Assembly (NCBI RefSeq): GCF_004210375.1
Contig: NC_134829.1
Location: 53,994,107 to 54,058,106 of the forward strand
Source of the DNA: Tachypleus tridentatus
Taxonomy: Eukaryota; Arthropoda; Merostomata; Xiphosura; Limulidae
DNA length: 64,000 nucleotides
Reading direction: 5' to 3'
Position 1 is the stretch's first letter, and each line of letters starts with the position of its first letter. The translations under genes were made by a program, and so were the position numbers. Below, in pieces: positions 35,982 to 47,061 of this stretch. The notes under the pieces were generated by a model. It had not been told where the DNA came from and made no database searches. It saw nothing but the letters and a program-made list of their open reading frames with translations.

Positions 35982-37195
35982 CTATATAAAAATTTCAGGA
36001 ACACTTTTAGTACAATAAAAATTGCTGCTTAATTTTGTTTTCAATATTGCATATGTATTATATTTGTTACTCGTGTCTTTCAATAGTTTTAAAACTTATG
36101 TTGTGACCGATACTCGATCGTATAATCTGTTTTTGTCAAAAATGGACCTTTTACAAAATTAATTTACAAAATTAAAGGTACGTCTTAAATAATTACGAAA
36201 ACATGTGTGAAAATAACACTTTCTATTTAGTAGAATTAACACTCGTCTGTTGGATGAAATGCAACATCTAATATTCAGATTTTAAGATGACAGCATCATC
36301 CTGAAATGGTAAAATTAGATCAGTTCTGTTTACTGACGTAAAATATGTTTGGTCAGCTTCACAAAATTTCGAAGCGGGACAAACATGTGGGTGGTTTCTT
36401 GACATAATCATGTATTTAAATAAACTAACTATTCATTTTGCAACCATAAGTAATTTACTTTTTGATAAGCGTTTTGTAACTCTCCTTTCTAAAATAATTA
36501 CGTTACGACAGTAACGAAACGTATAGAAATAAGTAAATAGTTACTGATGGTCCGTGTGTCATAAGCATTGATCGACAGTTTGAAGTAGAGAAGGTGCCTT
36601 CCCACCGACGCGAGCCTTTGTAACATAAAGAAATTAGAACCTGGTGCACTTGACGAACCCTAAACTCTAGGGTGTTAGTAATTTTCGTTCCATGTAATAT
36701 AAATATCGGTCTGCAAGTTGTTGTAAAATATCTTGATTCAGCTATACTAACATCTAGTATTTTACACATTATTACATATTTAATTTCGCTGTTACCAGTT
36801 TAAATGTTACAGACCTAGACAGCGCTGGCTCATGACCTGTATTCTCTGATCATATCGGTCAGTTATCAAATTGTACTATGTACGATATCACTTTGGTTTG
36901 GTTATAGCTTAATATTTATCTTTAACTATGTTAGGTTACATGTACATCAGTTTACATCTAATACATGTAAGGGCATCTGTCCGAGACATGAAACAATCTA
37001 CTGGCAACGAATTCCACTGTTAACTTTCTGAATACTAGTTTTTTGCTTTAGATTAGATAGAACTGTGGATAAAAAGAGCAACGGTAAATACAATTTCGAT
37101 CTTCAAGGTGAACCAGATCATATCCACAATTACTGTGTAGATTAGCAACAATAAAAAGATACTCCACAAATATCTGTTACTTTCTCTTCTAAAGA

Positions 37196-37444
37196 AATGA
37201 CCCCGTTATGGCCACAATGTAAAACGTTCGACTAGTAATATTTGGGTCACCGATTCTAATATCACTTCCTCACAATATCCTATACTATTTCATCGTGGTT
37301 GTGTTTTATGTGAGGTTAGTCTTACAATTTGTCGATGATGACCGGTTGCCTTCCCTCTGGTATTTCCCTCGTAAATCACAGAAGAATAGTAGAGAAGTCC
37401 TCGTGTAGTTTAGCGCGAATATCAAATCAAATAAACAAATAAAT
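37196..37444 (+). repeat. Decayed tRNA-derived SINE, unit 3
   Basis: Counterpart of 3768 and 22544, with GATGACCGGTTGCCTTCCCT. Confidence 0.6.
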
Positions 37445-38165
37445 ATCTGTCAATGATAAAAGAGCATAGTAATTTTAAATTAAATCAATTTCCTGTATGG
37501 TAATAGGGATAATATATTAAAATTATGTGTTTTGTTTGTACGCAAAACTGCATACAAGTCTACCTGAACTTACCATCGTGAGGATCGAACTCCATATTCT
37601 GATATTATCAGATTAAGGTTACTGCCGATTCAATAAAAACACTTTTATACAGTAATTTAGTATCACCTTTGTTTTATTAATTTAACATCGTAAAATTATA
37701 TTCTTAAAAATATTCTCTATAGTTTCTTGTATCGATTCCTTTGTCACGAATTGGTTTTAAGACGTTATAAAAATCCAATAGTACCCGTCTGCATAAGGTA
37801 TAATGATGAAAGAAAAATATATTAAAGTAATTAACATTATATTTAAGCATGTTTCATATATCTAGCTAATTATATAACAAATTCTCATCAGCCCTTAACT
37901 GAAAAGTTAAAATATATATAATAATATTTATCGAATTAGAAATAGAACCAATATACTTTTATCGGTATTCAGTGTGATAAACTGCTAACTGTCTCATCTG
38001 TGAAAGATTTGAAAATATTTACGTTAACGTTACACATTTAAAGTACGTATATCATAATAAAATTAATATCCTCTTATTGATCAGTACCATTCAATTTAAG
38101 TGTTTTTCACTCAAACAATTCACGAACATTGAAAATTCAGTAATATAGGATTAATCCTTCCTTTT

Positions 38166-39166
38166 TCAACAATGACAACTAACAGTACATTTATCCTTTC
38201 TCTTCTTACCTTCTTCACAACATTGAGAAGTGTTACCCTTGCAGTTACAAACACATTTCATCTTTCCGTTTTCACACCAGCAGGTAACGTTACAAACGCA
38301 ACTGTTCTTCTTTCTGGCTTCTACACAATCCTGACATGACTCCTTCTTACAGTCTGGACTACAACGTGCATCTCCGCATTCACAAACGATAGTAACTGTA
38401 AATTTGTTTTTCCCCTCTTTAGCTTCTGTACAACATTGAGTTGTGTCATCTTTACAGTTACAGACACATTTCATCTTTCCATTTTCACAGCTACAAGTAA
38501 CGACACATGTACAACAGCTGTCGTCTTTCTTTGATTCACCTATTTTAAAATAAACTTTAGTTACATCTTACATACAATAAAAAACTTCCTGCTTAAATTT
38601 TTCGAAATTATTTCTTTATTCTTGGTCGTATAACTTACTTCTTTTTGTCAAAAATGAAGCTTTCAAAATTTAAGTCTACAACATTAAAAGGTACGTCTGA
38701 AATAATTAGGAAAATCTTTTTTAAAATAACACTTTCTATTCCGTAGAATTAATACACGTCTGTTGGATGAAATGCAACATCGAATATTCAGATTTGAGAT
38801 AACAGAATCATTATGGACTGATAAAAATAGCTCAGTTCTGTTAACTGACGTAAAATATGTGTTGTCAGTTTTACAAACTGGGAAACGGAACAAACATGCA
38901 GGTGTTTTCTTGATACACATGTATTAACATAAATTAACTATTCATTTTGCAGCTAATTTACTTACATTGATAAGAGTACAAAACTTCTGTATTTATATCT
39001 CTACAACTATCAATATTATTACAGTTCAGACAAGTGTGTTTATGGAACTCAGTATTGTTATGAGGTAAAAGTGTTTGTTTTATTCTCTAAACCTAAATTT
39101 TAACTGTGTACCCCACGAGTAGCAACTTTCACGTGGACAAGTAAATAACTTACCAGCTTTTTCCAT
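38166..39166 (-). CDS. Gene B3: cysteine-rich metallothionein-like protein (two exons)
   Basis: Leader exon 39166-39154 (ATG GAA AAA GCT G, donor GTAAGT) joins exon 2, 38539-38166, in phase. The product is 128 residues, MEKAGESKKDDSCCTC..., two modules with GKMKCVCNCK, linker CECGDARCSPDCKKESCQDC, and end CTVSCHC. One module-1 Cys is Phe (KNKFTVTIVC). The second leader residue differs in each unit (Lys, Leu, Glu) while the rest of the leader is identical. TATA-like and metal-response-like words precede the leader. Same family call and caveats as B1. Confidence 0.6.
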
Positions 39167-39261
39167 CTTCAGGGTAATTCTACTCAACTAACAACTACGG
39201 TTTGTAAACTTTTTCGTGTGTTACAATAGTAATAATTAGCTTTCTTTTTCTCAACAACCTC

Positions 39262-39334
39262 TATTTATTGAGACAATTCTTGCAACATAAAGTGCCGTGT
39301 GAAACATTCAAGATAATTCAGCGGCTCGTGTGCA
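39262..39334 (-). promoter_or_regulatory. Predicted promoter of gene B3
   Basis: ATAAATA at 39268-39262 and TGCACAC at 39334-39328 on the minus strand, spaced as in the other units. Confidence 0.35.
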
Positions 39335-39384
39335 GCTTCTTGAATGATCTGCTCGGGAACAATTAGTCATCACATCCATTACCC

Positions 39385-39920
39385 AATCGTGTTTGTAGTA
39401 GTACGTGTCAGATAATGACCACAGCAACTTGTTATCTTATGGTATTTATCGAAGTATTAACCCCGGAGTGGACTTACAGGATAGGTCAGTATCATCCTGT
39501 GCAACCATGGGGTGTTATTTGGGACCGAGTGACGGTACGCCATATTGATGGTTACTTACAAGTTTTAAACTGGCACGTCGTTCACAAAGTACTCCCGATG
39601 AGAGAAAGTTTGAACGTGTTTAATCGGATAGGATAACGAAATTGGTGTCTCGCATTTCTAATGACCCTTCGATCTCGGCGAAAACCATACTCTATCACGT
39701 GCCTGTCCAGGTTCCCAGTCACCAAAGAATTTACATTTCATTACACCATGTCGGTGTTTAAGTATATAATTTGGCTTGCCCGGAATCGATATATATTTGC
39801 ACGAGGTCCTGGGGTGTACTATAGAATCCTATCTGAGGCTAGGTATAAGTTGTTACTCCGCCTTGAGACGGAACACCAGCTGCAGGAGCCGAGAGACTTT
39901 TTAAAATCACTGGCGTCCAG
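39385..39920 (+). mobile_element. 3' fragment of a LINE, unit 3 copy
   Basis: Better kept than the unit 1 copy. One frame from 39415 reads TPEWTYRIGQYHPVQPWGVI, WHVVHKVLPMRESLNVFNRI, one stop, then FPVTKEFTFHYTMSVFKYII, WLARNRYIFARGPGVYYRIL and ARYKLLLRLETEHQLQEPRD. The pattern is that of the C-terminal tail following the reverse transcriptase in Tx1-like LINEs. The 5' part of the LINE is absent. Confidence 0.5.
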
Positions 39921-40600
39921 ACGTCACGCCACAGAAAGCTTACTGTGTAAATTTTTAACAACAAACAAACCAAAAATAGTTTAAATCCAGTAACACGTTT
40001 TTCTTTAAATCAATAAGATATCAAAACACAAACAAGTAATAATCGTAAAATAAATGTTTTAAAATTATATTTTTATAATTTTTCTGTTTTAAAAGTAACT
40101 TCTAATTCTTCACAGTGTTAACTATTTTTCGTTTCATCTGCGTGTAAGGTTTTTATTAAATTATTAACACGTTCAAACGTAACACAAAGATTTTTATTGC
40201 ACCCTTTTTGACATTTCGTCAAATTTGAAAGTTAGTTGGTCTGCGTAACTAAGCCTGGCATGACCTAGCGCGTTAAGGCGTGCGCTTCGTAATCTGAGGG
40301 TCGCGGGTTCGCGCCCTAGTCGTACCAAAAATGGTCGCCCTCCCAGCCGTGGGGGCGTTATAATATGACGGTCAATCCCACTATTCGTTGGTAAAAGAGT
40401 AGCCCAAGAGTGGGCTGTGGGTGGTGATGATTAGCTGCCTTCCCTCTATTCTTACACTGCTAAATTAGGGACGGCTAGCACACATAGCCCTCGAGTAGCT
40501 TTGTGCGAAATTCCAAAAAAACAAAGAAAACTGCGTATCTAATAAATTAAAAAAATTAAAATTCGACCACAATTTATTAAAATGTTCTTATAAATGTAGA
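39921..40600. repeat. First part of the S2-type spacer in unit 3
   Basis: Matches about 9995-10400 of unit 1, interrupted by the SINE at 40253-40530. Homology stops near 40600, where the Penelope-like remnant begins. Confidence 0.65.
40253..40530 (+). repeat. Full-length SINE family I with target-site duplications
   Basis: It starts GCCTGGCATGACCTAGCGCG with A box, then B box GGGTTCGCGCCCTAG, body GGTCAATCCCACTATTCGTT, tail GTAGCTTTGTGCGAAATTCC and an A-rich end. It is flanked by CTGCGTAACTAA (40241-40252) and CTGCGTATCTAA (40531-40542). The empty site is at about 10319-10330 in unit 1. Length 278 bp, the reference copy for this window. Confidence 0.92.
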
Positions 40601-40609
40601 TCAGTTAAA

Positions 40610-41490
40610 TTCAATTATTGAAACAAACAAAAACTCAACATACTAAGAAACTAAATAAACACAGCCATAAAACTACGTTCACCAGATAAAAGTAACGATG
40701 AATAAGATAAAATAAAACAATACTTCATCAACATCAATAAGTTTCCTTTACAAACTGTAGAAAACATTATACGCACACACCTAGACAGAAAGCAAAATCA
40801 ACCACCAACTAAAGTAAATATATCTCACGAATCAAAAAATCACGAAACCATATACTGCTGCCTACCATATATTCCCGACATCACCAGAAAAATAACCAAC
40901 ATTTGGCAAAAACTATTAACAAAATATGACATTTCAGTTAATACCAAATTTATTCAAAAACCCGGCACAAAACTTAGGTCTATACTATGTAAAAACTACA
41001 CTGACAAACAACACACCAACATTATTTATAAAATACAATGTGATAACTGCCACGACTTTTATATTGGAGAAACAAGTAGAAAAATCAAATCCAGATTCAA
41101 AGAACACAAAAAGTCACCTTCACACGTTTTCGAACACTGCAAGTCAAATAAACACAACATAACCATAGAAAACACTCAAATACTAAATAAAGAAACAAAC
41201 ATAAACAAACGCAAAATTAAAGAAGCCTTACTTATACAACAACTCAAGCCCAAAATAAACCAATACAAATAACACCTTTATATCCATATTAATAAATATA
41301 AACAACCATCAAGCACGTCCTCTACATTCCTGCACTTAGTTACACAACCCCCTTCAAACATGTGGTCAGCTATCGGTCAGTTACCTCTTTCTTCCTTTGT
41401 GAACCTGACGATAACTGAAGAATGTCGAAAAGTTGTTCGCTCCTATACATAAAAATTTTCTCAACACAAACCAGCCGTTTTTACATATAT
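40610..41490 (+). mobile_element. Penelope-like element remnant (3' part with GIY-YIG endonuclease)
   Basis: A plus-strand frame near 41020-41165 reads NIIYKIQCDNCHDFYIGETS then RKIKSRFKEHKKS, the GIY-YIG endonuclease of Penelope-like retroelements; the upstream part shows the end of the reverse-transcriptase linker. The reverse transcriptase itself is mostly absent, so this is a truncated fossil. The distal end (41.40-41.49 kb) resembles the terminal repeat seen at 11.5 kb. Confidence 0.8.
41405..41430 (+). ncRNA. Hammerhead-ribozyme-like core in the Penelope-like terminal region
   Basis: CTGACGA is followed after 14 nt by CGAAA, the two conserved core blocks of a hammerhead. Penelope-like terminal repeats are known to carry such ribozymes. 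The intervening helix looks weakly paired here, so activity is doubtful. Confidence 0.35.
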
Positions 41491-43230
41491 AATTTACTTC
41501 ATGTATTGTTTGGTTTCCATTTTGATGAATGGTAAAAAATACATATACAATAATATTTGGGGTAGGTAACTATCACAGTGAATCAGCCAATAAAACACAT
41601 TGTTTGTATAACCTTATTGTTACTGACAAATCATACAAATCACAGGCAGTTGAGTACCGCGATTGATTTAGTAATTAATGTTATGTTACTACAGGATATA
41701 TCAACTTGTATCATCTTTATGAACACAGATACCCTGTTACCTTAAAGCTGAAAACACGACAAAGTAAACGATTAGTGGATTTAAAATATTTATAAAAATA
41801 TAAGGTTTTATATAGAAAGTTTAATAGCTTATAGATTTTGTTTTAGAAATGGCAGACATTTATAATAGTTTTGTAAAATGTTAACGTTTGTGAAACTAAA
41901 ATAGTGTTTTCTTGGAACTGATGTATAAATATATAATAAACACGTTCACACAAACACTTGTTAGCATGCTGTTTGGCAACCTTTATCTCTAGACATCAAT
42001 GTTTACATAGTAGTGGACATAGTAACAATAGAACAAAATTTTATATGAAAAATAAAAATAGCAAGTTACAATAATAAATTTTAAGTTCTGGAAAACTTAT
42101 TTCAGTTTAACAAAACTGGTAAATCAGTTCATATAATTTCTTATATCCTGAGACTGGTTATTTCCAGTTAGTATATTAACATTTAAATACTTTTCATGTT
42201 ATGGTAATTATAAGAACGCATAATTGAAAGCAAAGGAGAATGTTATATGTTAGTCACATTACATATGTCATCTCAGGCGTTAAAGAGGCCTCTCGCCAAA
42301 CACTAGCAATATAGTTAATACGTCAAAAGGTTTCTAATGTATTAACCAGTCAGTGAGACACCAGCAGTACTGCGGTATGTTTACGGACTCACACCACTAA
42401 ACGCAAACTATAACATCATACTTTAGACGAAACTTTGTATAAACCCAACCAAATATAAGAGAGAAACAAAAATGGGAGAAATAAATAAAAACAAATCACA
42501 AACTACAGACGATATCCTGAGGTATTCTGATGTTTGTTTCACCGAGTTCTCTATATGTATTAACAACTTCCTCTGTTAGTTAATAAACAATTATACTGCT
42601 TCGATATATTTCACTGCAATTTTTTGTTTTGAATTTCGCGCAAAGGTACATGAGGGCTATCTGCGCTAGCCGCCCCTAATTTAGCTGTGTAATTTGAAAA
42701 TGTAGGTCAGTAAACTTTTAGTTAAACCACCGAGGAACAAAGAGCGTAGTGTTCACTTATAGGAATAACATAATCAGCCTTATCTTTATCCACTTATGTG
42801 CTATACCTTTTGTTAAGACAGTGTAAAATTATTTTATATGTGTCTACAAAACAAGTTTAGAATTAACGAACTTTCTTCTACAAGTACACAATAAACTTTT
42901 ATTTTACAATTGAAGAAACACTGCTCTTAGGAAAGTGCAAGACCTCTATTAACAGAAAGGTTAGATGGGCCTAAAACAACGAATTAAATTCCTACTCATA
43001 CATTTTACTTTAAAATGAAGTCCATGTTTAAGAGAGTTGTTATTTCAAACTATTGAATCTCATTTTTACACTTTTGCGATGGTAAAACTTATTAATATAT
43101 TTTAATTTCAAATGTTTCGTGTAAATCCCTTTCGCAAAACCTTAAAACCATTTGTTTTGCTCAATAACATTCAAATTCAATGAATAGCAAAGAAATTATT
43201 GTCTATTCTTCATAGTCTTGTTAACGATTT
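41491..43230. other. Single-copy AT-rich DNA, no gene recognised
   Basis: No coding signal or repeat of the units is seen, apart from two SINE scraps at about 42363-42410 (CTGCGGTATGTTTACGGACT) and 42622-42690 (minus, TTTCGCGCAAAGGTACATGA). Confidence 0.5.
42622..42690 (-). repeat. SINE family I tail fragment
   Basis: The plus strand reads TTTCGCGCAAAGGTACATGA and GGGCTATCTGCGCTAGCCGC, the complement of the SINE tail; the rest is missing. Confidence 0.7.
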
Positions 43231-43236
43231 GACAAC

Positions 43237-43670
43237 CAAATCTCTATTCTTGTCCTTCTATATATCTAACACCCAAATCGTTATTCTTGTCTTTCTATAT
43301 ATCTAACACCCAAATCGTTATTCTTGTTCTTCTATATATCTAACACCCAAATCGTTATTCTTGTTCTTCTATATATCTAACACCCAATCTCTATTCTTGT
43401 ACTTTTATATATCTAACACCCAAAATCCTTATTCTTGTCCTTCTATATGTCTAACACCCAAATCGTTATTCTTGTTCTTCTATATATCTAACACCCAAAT
43501 CGTTATTCTTGTTCTTCTATATATCTAACACCCAATCTCTATTCTTGTCCTTTTATATATTTAACACCCAAAATCCTTATTCTTGTCCTTCTATATGTCT
43601 AACACCCAAATCTCTATTTTTGTCCTTCTATATGTCTAACACCCAAATCGTTATTCTTTCTTGTTTTTTC
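43237..43670. repeat. Minisatellite, about 37-40 bp unit, about 11 copies
   Basis: The unit contains TCTATATATCTAACACCCAA followed by ATCGTTATTCTTGT or TCTCTATTCTTGT. Two sub-types alternate, suggesting higher-order copying of several units. Looser, diverged units continue to about 44300, for example at 43965-44020. The 93-residue open frame at 43509 is a by-product of the repeat. Confidence 0.9.
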
Positions 43671-44282
43671 CACAACCTTCCACCAACATCTCGATTCTTC
43701 TTTGTCTTGCTATTTGAAATACATTTAAATATTCTTGATATTTTTATAGAAATCTGGCATCCAAATCTTTATTTTTCACCTTCATTTTAACTTTTTGACA
43801 TCCATATCTCTATTCTTCATTGCCTTGCTAATTGTTTGAGGTCAAAATCTTTATTCATACCATTTTCTAAGTATTTATTCCTCAGATCTCCATTTTGCAT
43901 TATCTTTCCCACCGCTTGACATCCAGGTCTCTGTTATTGAACGTCTTCCTAACTATTTGACACTCAAATCTCTATTCTTGCCATTCTATATATCTAACAC
44001 CCAATTATCTATTCTTCAATGTACAACCCACCACTTCCACCCGCACATGTATTGTTCTCATCTTGCTATTTGAAATTCATATATATATTCTTAATATTAT
44101 AAAAATATGGCATTCAGATCTTTATTTTCCACCTACCTTTAACTGTATGACATCGATATCTATATTCTTCATAACATTGCAAAGTACTTGATATCGAAAT
44201 CTCTATTCATACTTGTTATCTAAGTATTTATTCTTGAGATTTTCATTTTGCATTATCTTACCCACCGCTTGACATCTAGGTG
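43671..44282. repeat. Diverged flank of the minisatellite
   Basis: Degenerate units continue, and a longer duplicate pair is visible: the word CATTTTGCATTATCTT and CCCACCGCTTGACATC occur at about 43890-43925 and again at about 44245-44278. Confidence 0.6.
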
Positions 44283-45760
44283 TCTATTTATACTGGGGAG
44301 ACTTCTGATCAGTCAGACCTTGACATTCTTCTTGAAAATTTGCTGTATCCCCCCCCTTTATTAAATGTATATTGTGGGAGATGTTAAAGGATGCAATCCC
44401 CTCTGGTGTGCTGATATTGATAGGAGGGTTCTTTCTGTGGAGTATATGCTCTCAGTTCATGAACTGTCTTTGATGCTATTTTTCTACATATTTTTAGGCA
44501 CCTACTCAATATCTAACTTCTAATGATCTGTTTGTTTTCCTTCATTTTTCTTGGAGGGTTATTGTAACTCATGGTGCAGTGATAATTTTCCTATAGTTTT
44601 GAGGGAAATTAGCCATGGTTGATGCACTCCGACTCAAATGCTACAGTGGAAGTGGTACCAGACCAACTGATTCCATCATGCATAACTGATTCATCATTCA
44701 AGCAAATATTCATTTTGTACCTAAAACTTTGACATGTTTCTCACTATATCCTTGTCCATAGTGGTTTCAAGCCTGCCGGCAGGCATAGGAGGCTCAGAAA
44801 TGGACTTAAGATACCTATTACAGACATCCCACACTTTCTAACTACATTGCTTTCCAGCAGACCCCTTTTCATATCTGACAGATCAGGTATTGAAGCCGAA
44901 ACGAAACTTGGATTAAGTAGCAACTCTTCTACTGGAAATTCAAGTCATATGACCAGGAAGTTGCTGTATAAAATATTTCCAATACTCTCATCAAAAACTT
45001 ATTTTTACAACACTTCCATCTGTTCCTCTGTTTTCTTGCCCATCATGTCTTGGACGAAGTGATTGCCTCTTTCCTATTGGGCCAATTATGTCAATGACTG
45101 TAATTGCCCCTAAACACTGATGGAACTCCAGCTTGCTCTTCATTTGTCTGGCAGTGCATGAGTCAGACCAGATGACGTTCACTATGAGATGATGCACCAT
45201 CTTTCTTTCTTGCTTTTCTTATGGTTGTTTTTTTACTAGTTTTGGAAGGAAGAACATTTTTCTTGATGCTTGGTGCAAATCTATTGTTCTATGTTTTCCA
45301 AAGCTTGGGAAGTATTCCAAAATTCCTTTTAATTATCATCCAGTAGCTTTGATAACCTGTCTGTGTAAGATCTTAGAGAGGATTGTTAATGCTTGTCTTG
45401 TTTGGTTCCTTGAATCAAACAACTTTTTCTTGGCCACCAAGTATGGGTTCCATTGATAGCACTCCATCTTGGACCACCTGATTCGACTTGAAACAGTGAC
45501 GATCACAGAAGACTTCAACAATGAGAGATCACCTTGTTTCTGTCTTCTTCAATCTTGAGCTTTATATCGGTGATGTTGTTCTTCCCATGGTCCTTAAGGC
45601 AAAATTCTTGAGGTTTATTTTTTACCATAACTTACTTTCATTCATCGTATCAAACAGCTATGTTCTTATATTAGTGAGAGATTCAGTTATATTCTTATCT
45701 CCATCTAAGCTACACTTCAGTAAATTATCAAAAGGATTAATTCTCAAATGCTGGGCTTGG
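44283..45760 (+). mobile_element. Decayed Jockey-clade LINE (endonuclease and reverse transcriptase parts)
   Basis: Pieces in several frames: IVGDVKGCNPLW at about 44371 (endonuclease GDFNAHNPLW-type motif), DNFPIVLREI at about 44580 (SDHFPI-type motif), FNYHPVALITCLCKILERIV at about 45325 (reverse transcriptase NYRPI region), FLESNNFFLATKYGFH, and HLVSVFFNLE at about 45530, where the active motif FDLEKAYD has lost its Asp-containing part. Many frameshifts and stops; the YADD region and 3' tail are not recognised. It is an old, dead copy. Confidence 0.75.
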
Positions 45761-46821
45761 CCTAGTCATTAGCTTACCATACTATAACTTGAGTCCATAG
45801 TTTGCATCAAACTGTGTAAAATCATTCTTTGTGCTTTTGGATTGTGTGTGAATTATAAAAGTAACAACTCTGATCTTATTTTCTGAACATAATAACTCAA
45901 GACATAATGGTGATTTCTGTCAATTAGTTGAATCTCCTTTAGTTAGAACCATATAGTTCTTTATGTAGCTTTTCACATACCACCTAATCAACTACTTAAA
46001 AAGCTGACTGTATCAGTTTTGTTCTTAACTGTTTATTTTGCTTATTCCTTATAAAGATGATGTTTATCATATAAGAGATGAATAAGTGTTTCTTGACCCA
46101 ACCAACAACTGTTCTTAGTGTTGATTCTCCTGACATTGAGAGCTACCACTGTTGTTATACTAGTAGGATGAATTTCACTGAATTGAATCCTTCCATTACA
46201 TTGGTACGTTTTGTTTTTTAAAGCACTCTATTTTATACTTTTTAAATGAAACAAAGAAACAGTTTTAAAAGCATCAGTTCTCTATACGTTGGTCTCATCT
46301 TGCTGTTTACTGTTGACAAAACATAAACCTACTTTTTTATACTAATGGTTCTACTACATTAAATAATTTATTTAATTAAATACTGTACCAAAGAACACAA
46401 TAATAACTTGCAAAAAGCACACAATGCCACATAACTATTGTTATTTGTCTGGCTTTCTGATAGTACAGTAGGAGCCGTTAAAATCATTTAGGTGATTCCC
46501 ATGAGAGGAAATTGAAACTGGTTGATGAAATAGACAATTCTCTGTTAAGAAAACAGCATAATATAATATGTCTCTAAATTGATGCTGTTTCTTGAAGATG
46601 GTCAAAGAAATTGAAATTGCAGTAAAACTGTTCAACACATGCTTATCACATCCTAAGGTGCATCTCCAATAGACTTGTGGGCCTTTGTTCTACTTAAATA
46701 TGGTCTTGGTAGCCAAACTTCATATGTGGTATTGGAAAATACATCAAGATGCTTGGGCTGTGATTGGCCCCACAAATTATTACAGAATCTTAACATGTTG
46801 TGGAAATAGTGTTGAATAATA
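45761..46821. other. Single-copy DNA, no gene recognised
   Basis: Several short minus-strand frames (46441-46638, 46653-46841) have no recognisable family and no supporting splice signals. Nothing else is seen. Confidence 0.4.
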
Positions 46822-47061
46822 CAGGGTGTTTGGAAAGTCACTGTGCACTTATATATTTATTAACAGACGTGTTTCAATATAGAATACAGGAGGTAAATAT
46901 GAATGACAATCATAAACAATGTTGAAAGTATCCTCGTTGGTATCAATACAGGCCTGGATCCTTCTTATTTTGTTTGTAAACACCGCTATCAGTTGCTGGC
47001 TTGAAATAGACTGAATAGATATGTGATAACAAAACTTCACGGTGACTTTCCAAACACCCTG
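46822..47061. mobile_element. 240-bp MITE with 26-bp terminal inverted repeats
   Basis: The left end CAGGGTGTTTGGAAAGTCAC and the right end, its complement (GTGACTTTCCAAACACCCTG), pair over about 24-26 bp. TA flanks both sides (46820-46821 and 47062-47063), which fits the Tc1/mariner superfamily. No transposase is inside. Confidence 0.85.

Noticed and set aside
43509-43790. 93-residue frame over the minisatellite
   Set aside because: The repeat unit lacks stops in that frame; repetitive protein is an artefact.
44991-45200. 69-residue minus-strand frame in the Jockey-like remnant
   Set aside because: It is antisense to a decayed LINE on the plus strand and matches nothing recognised.
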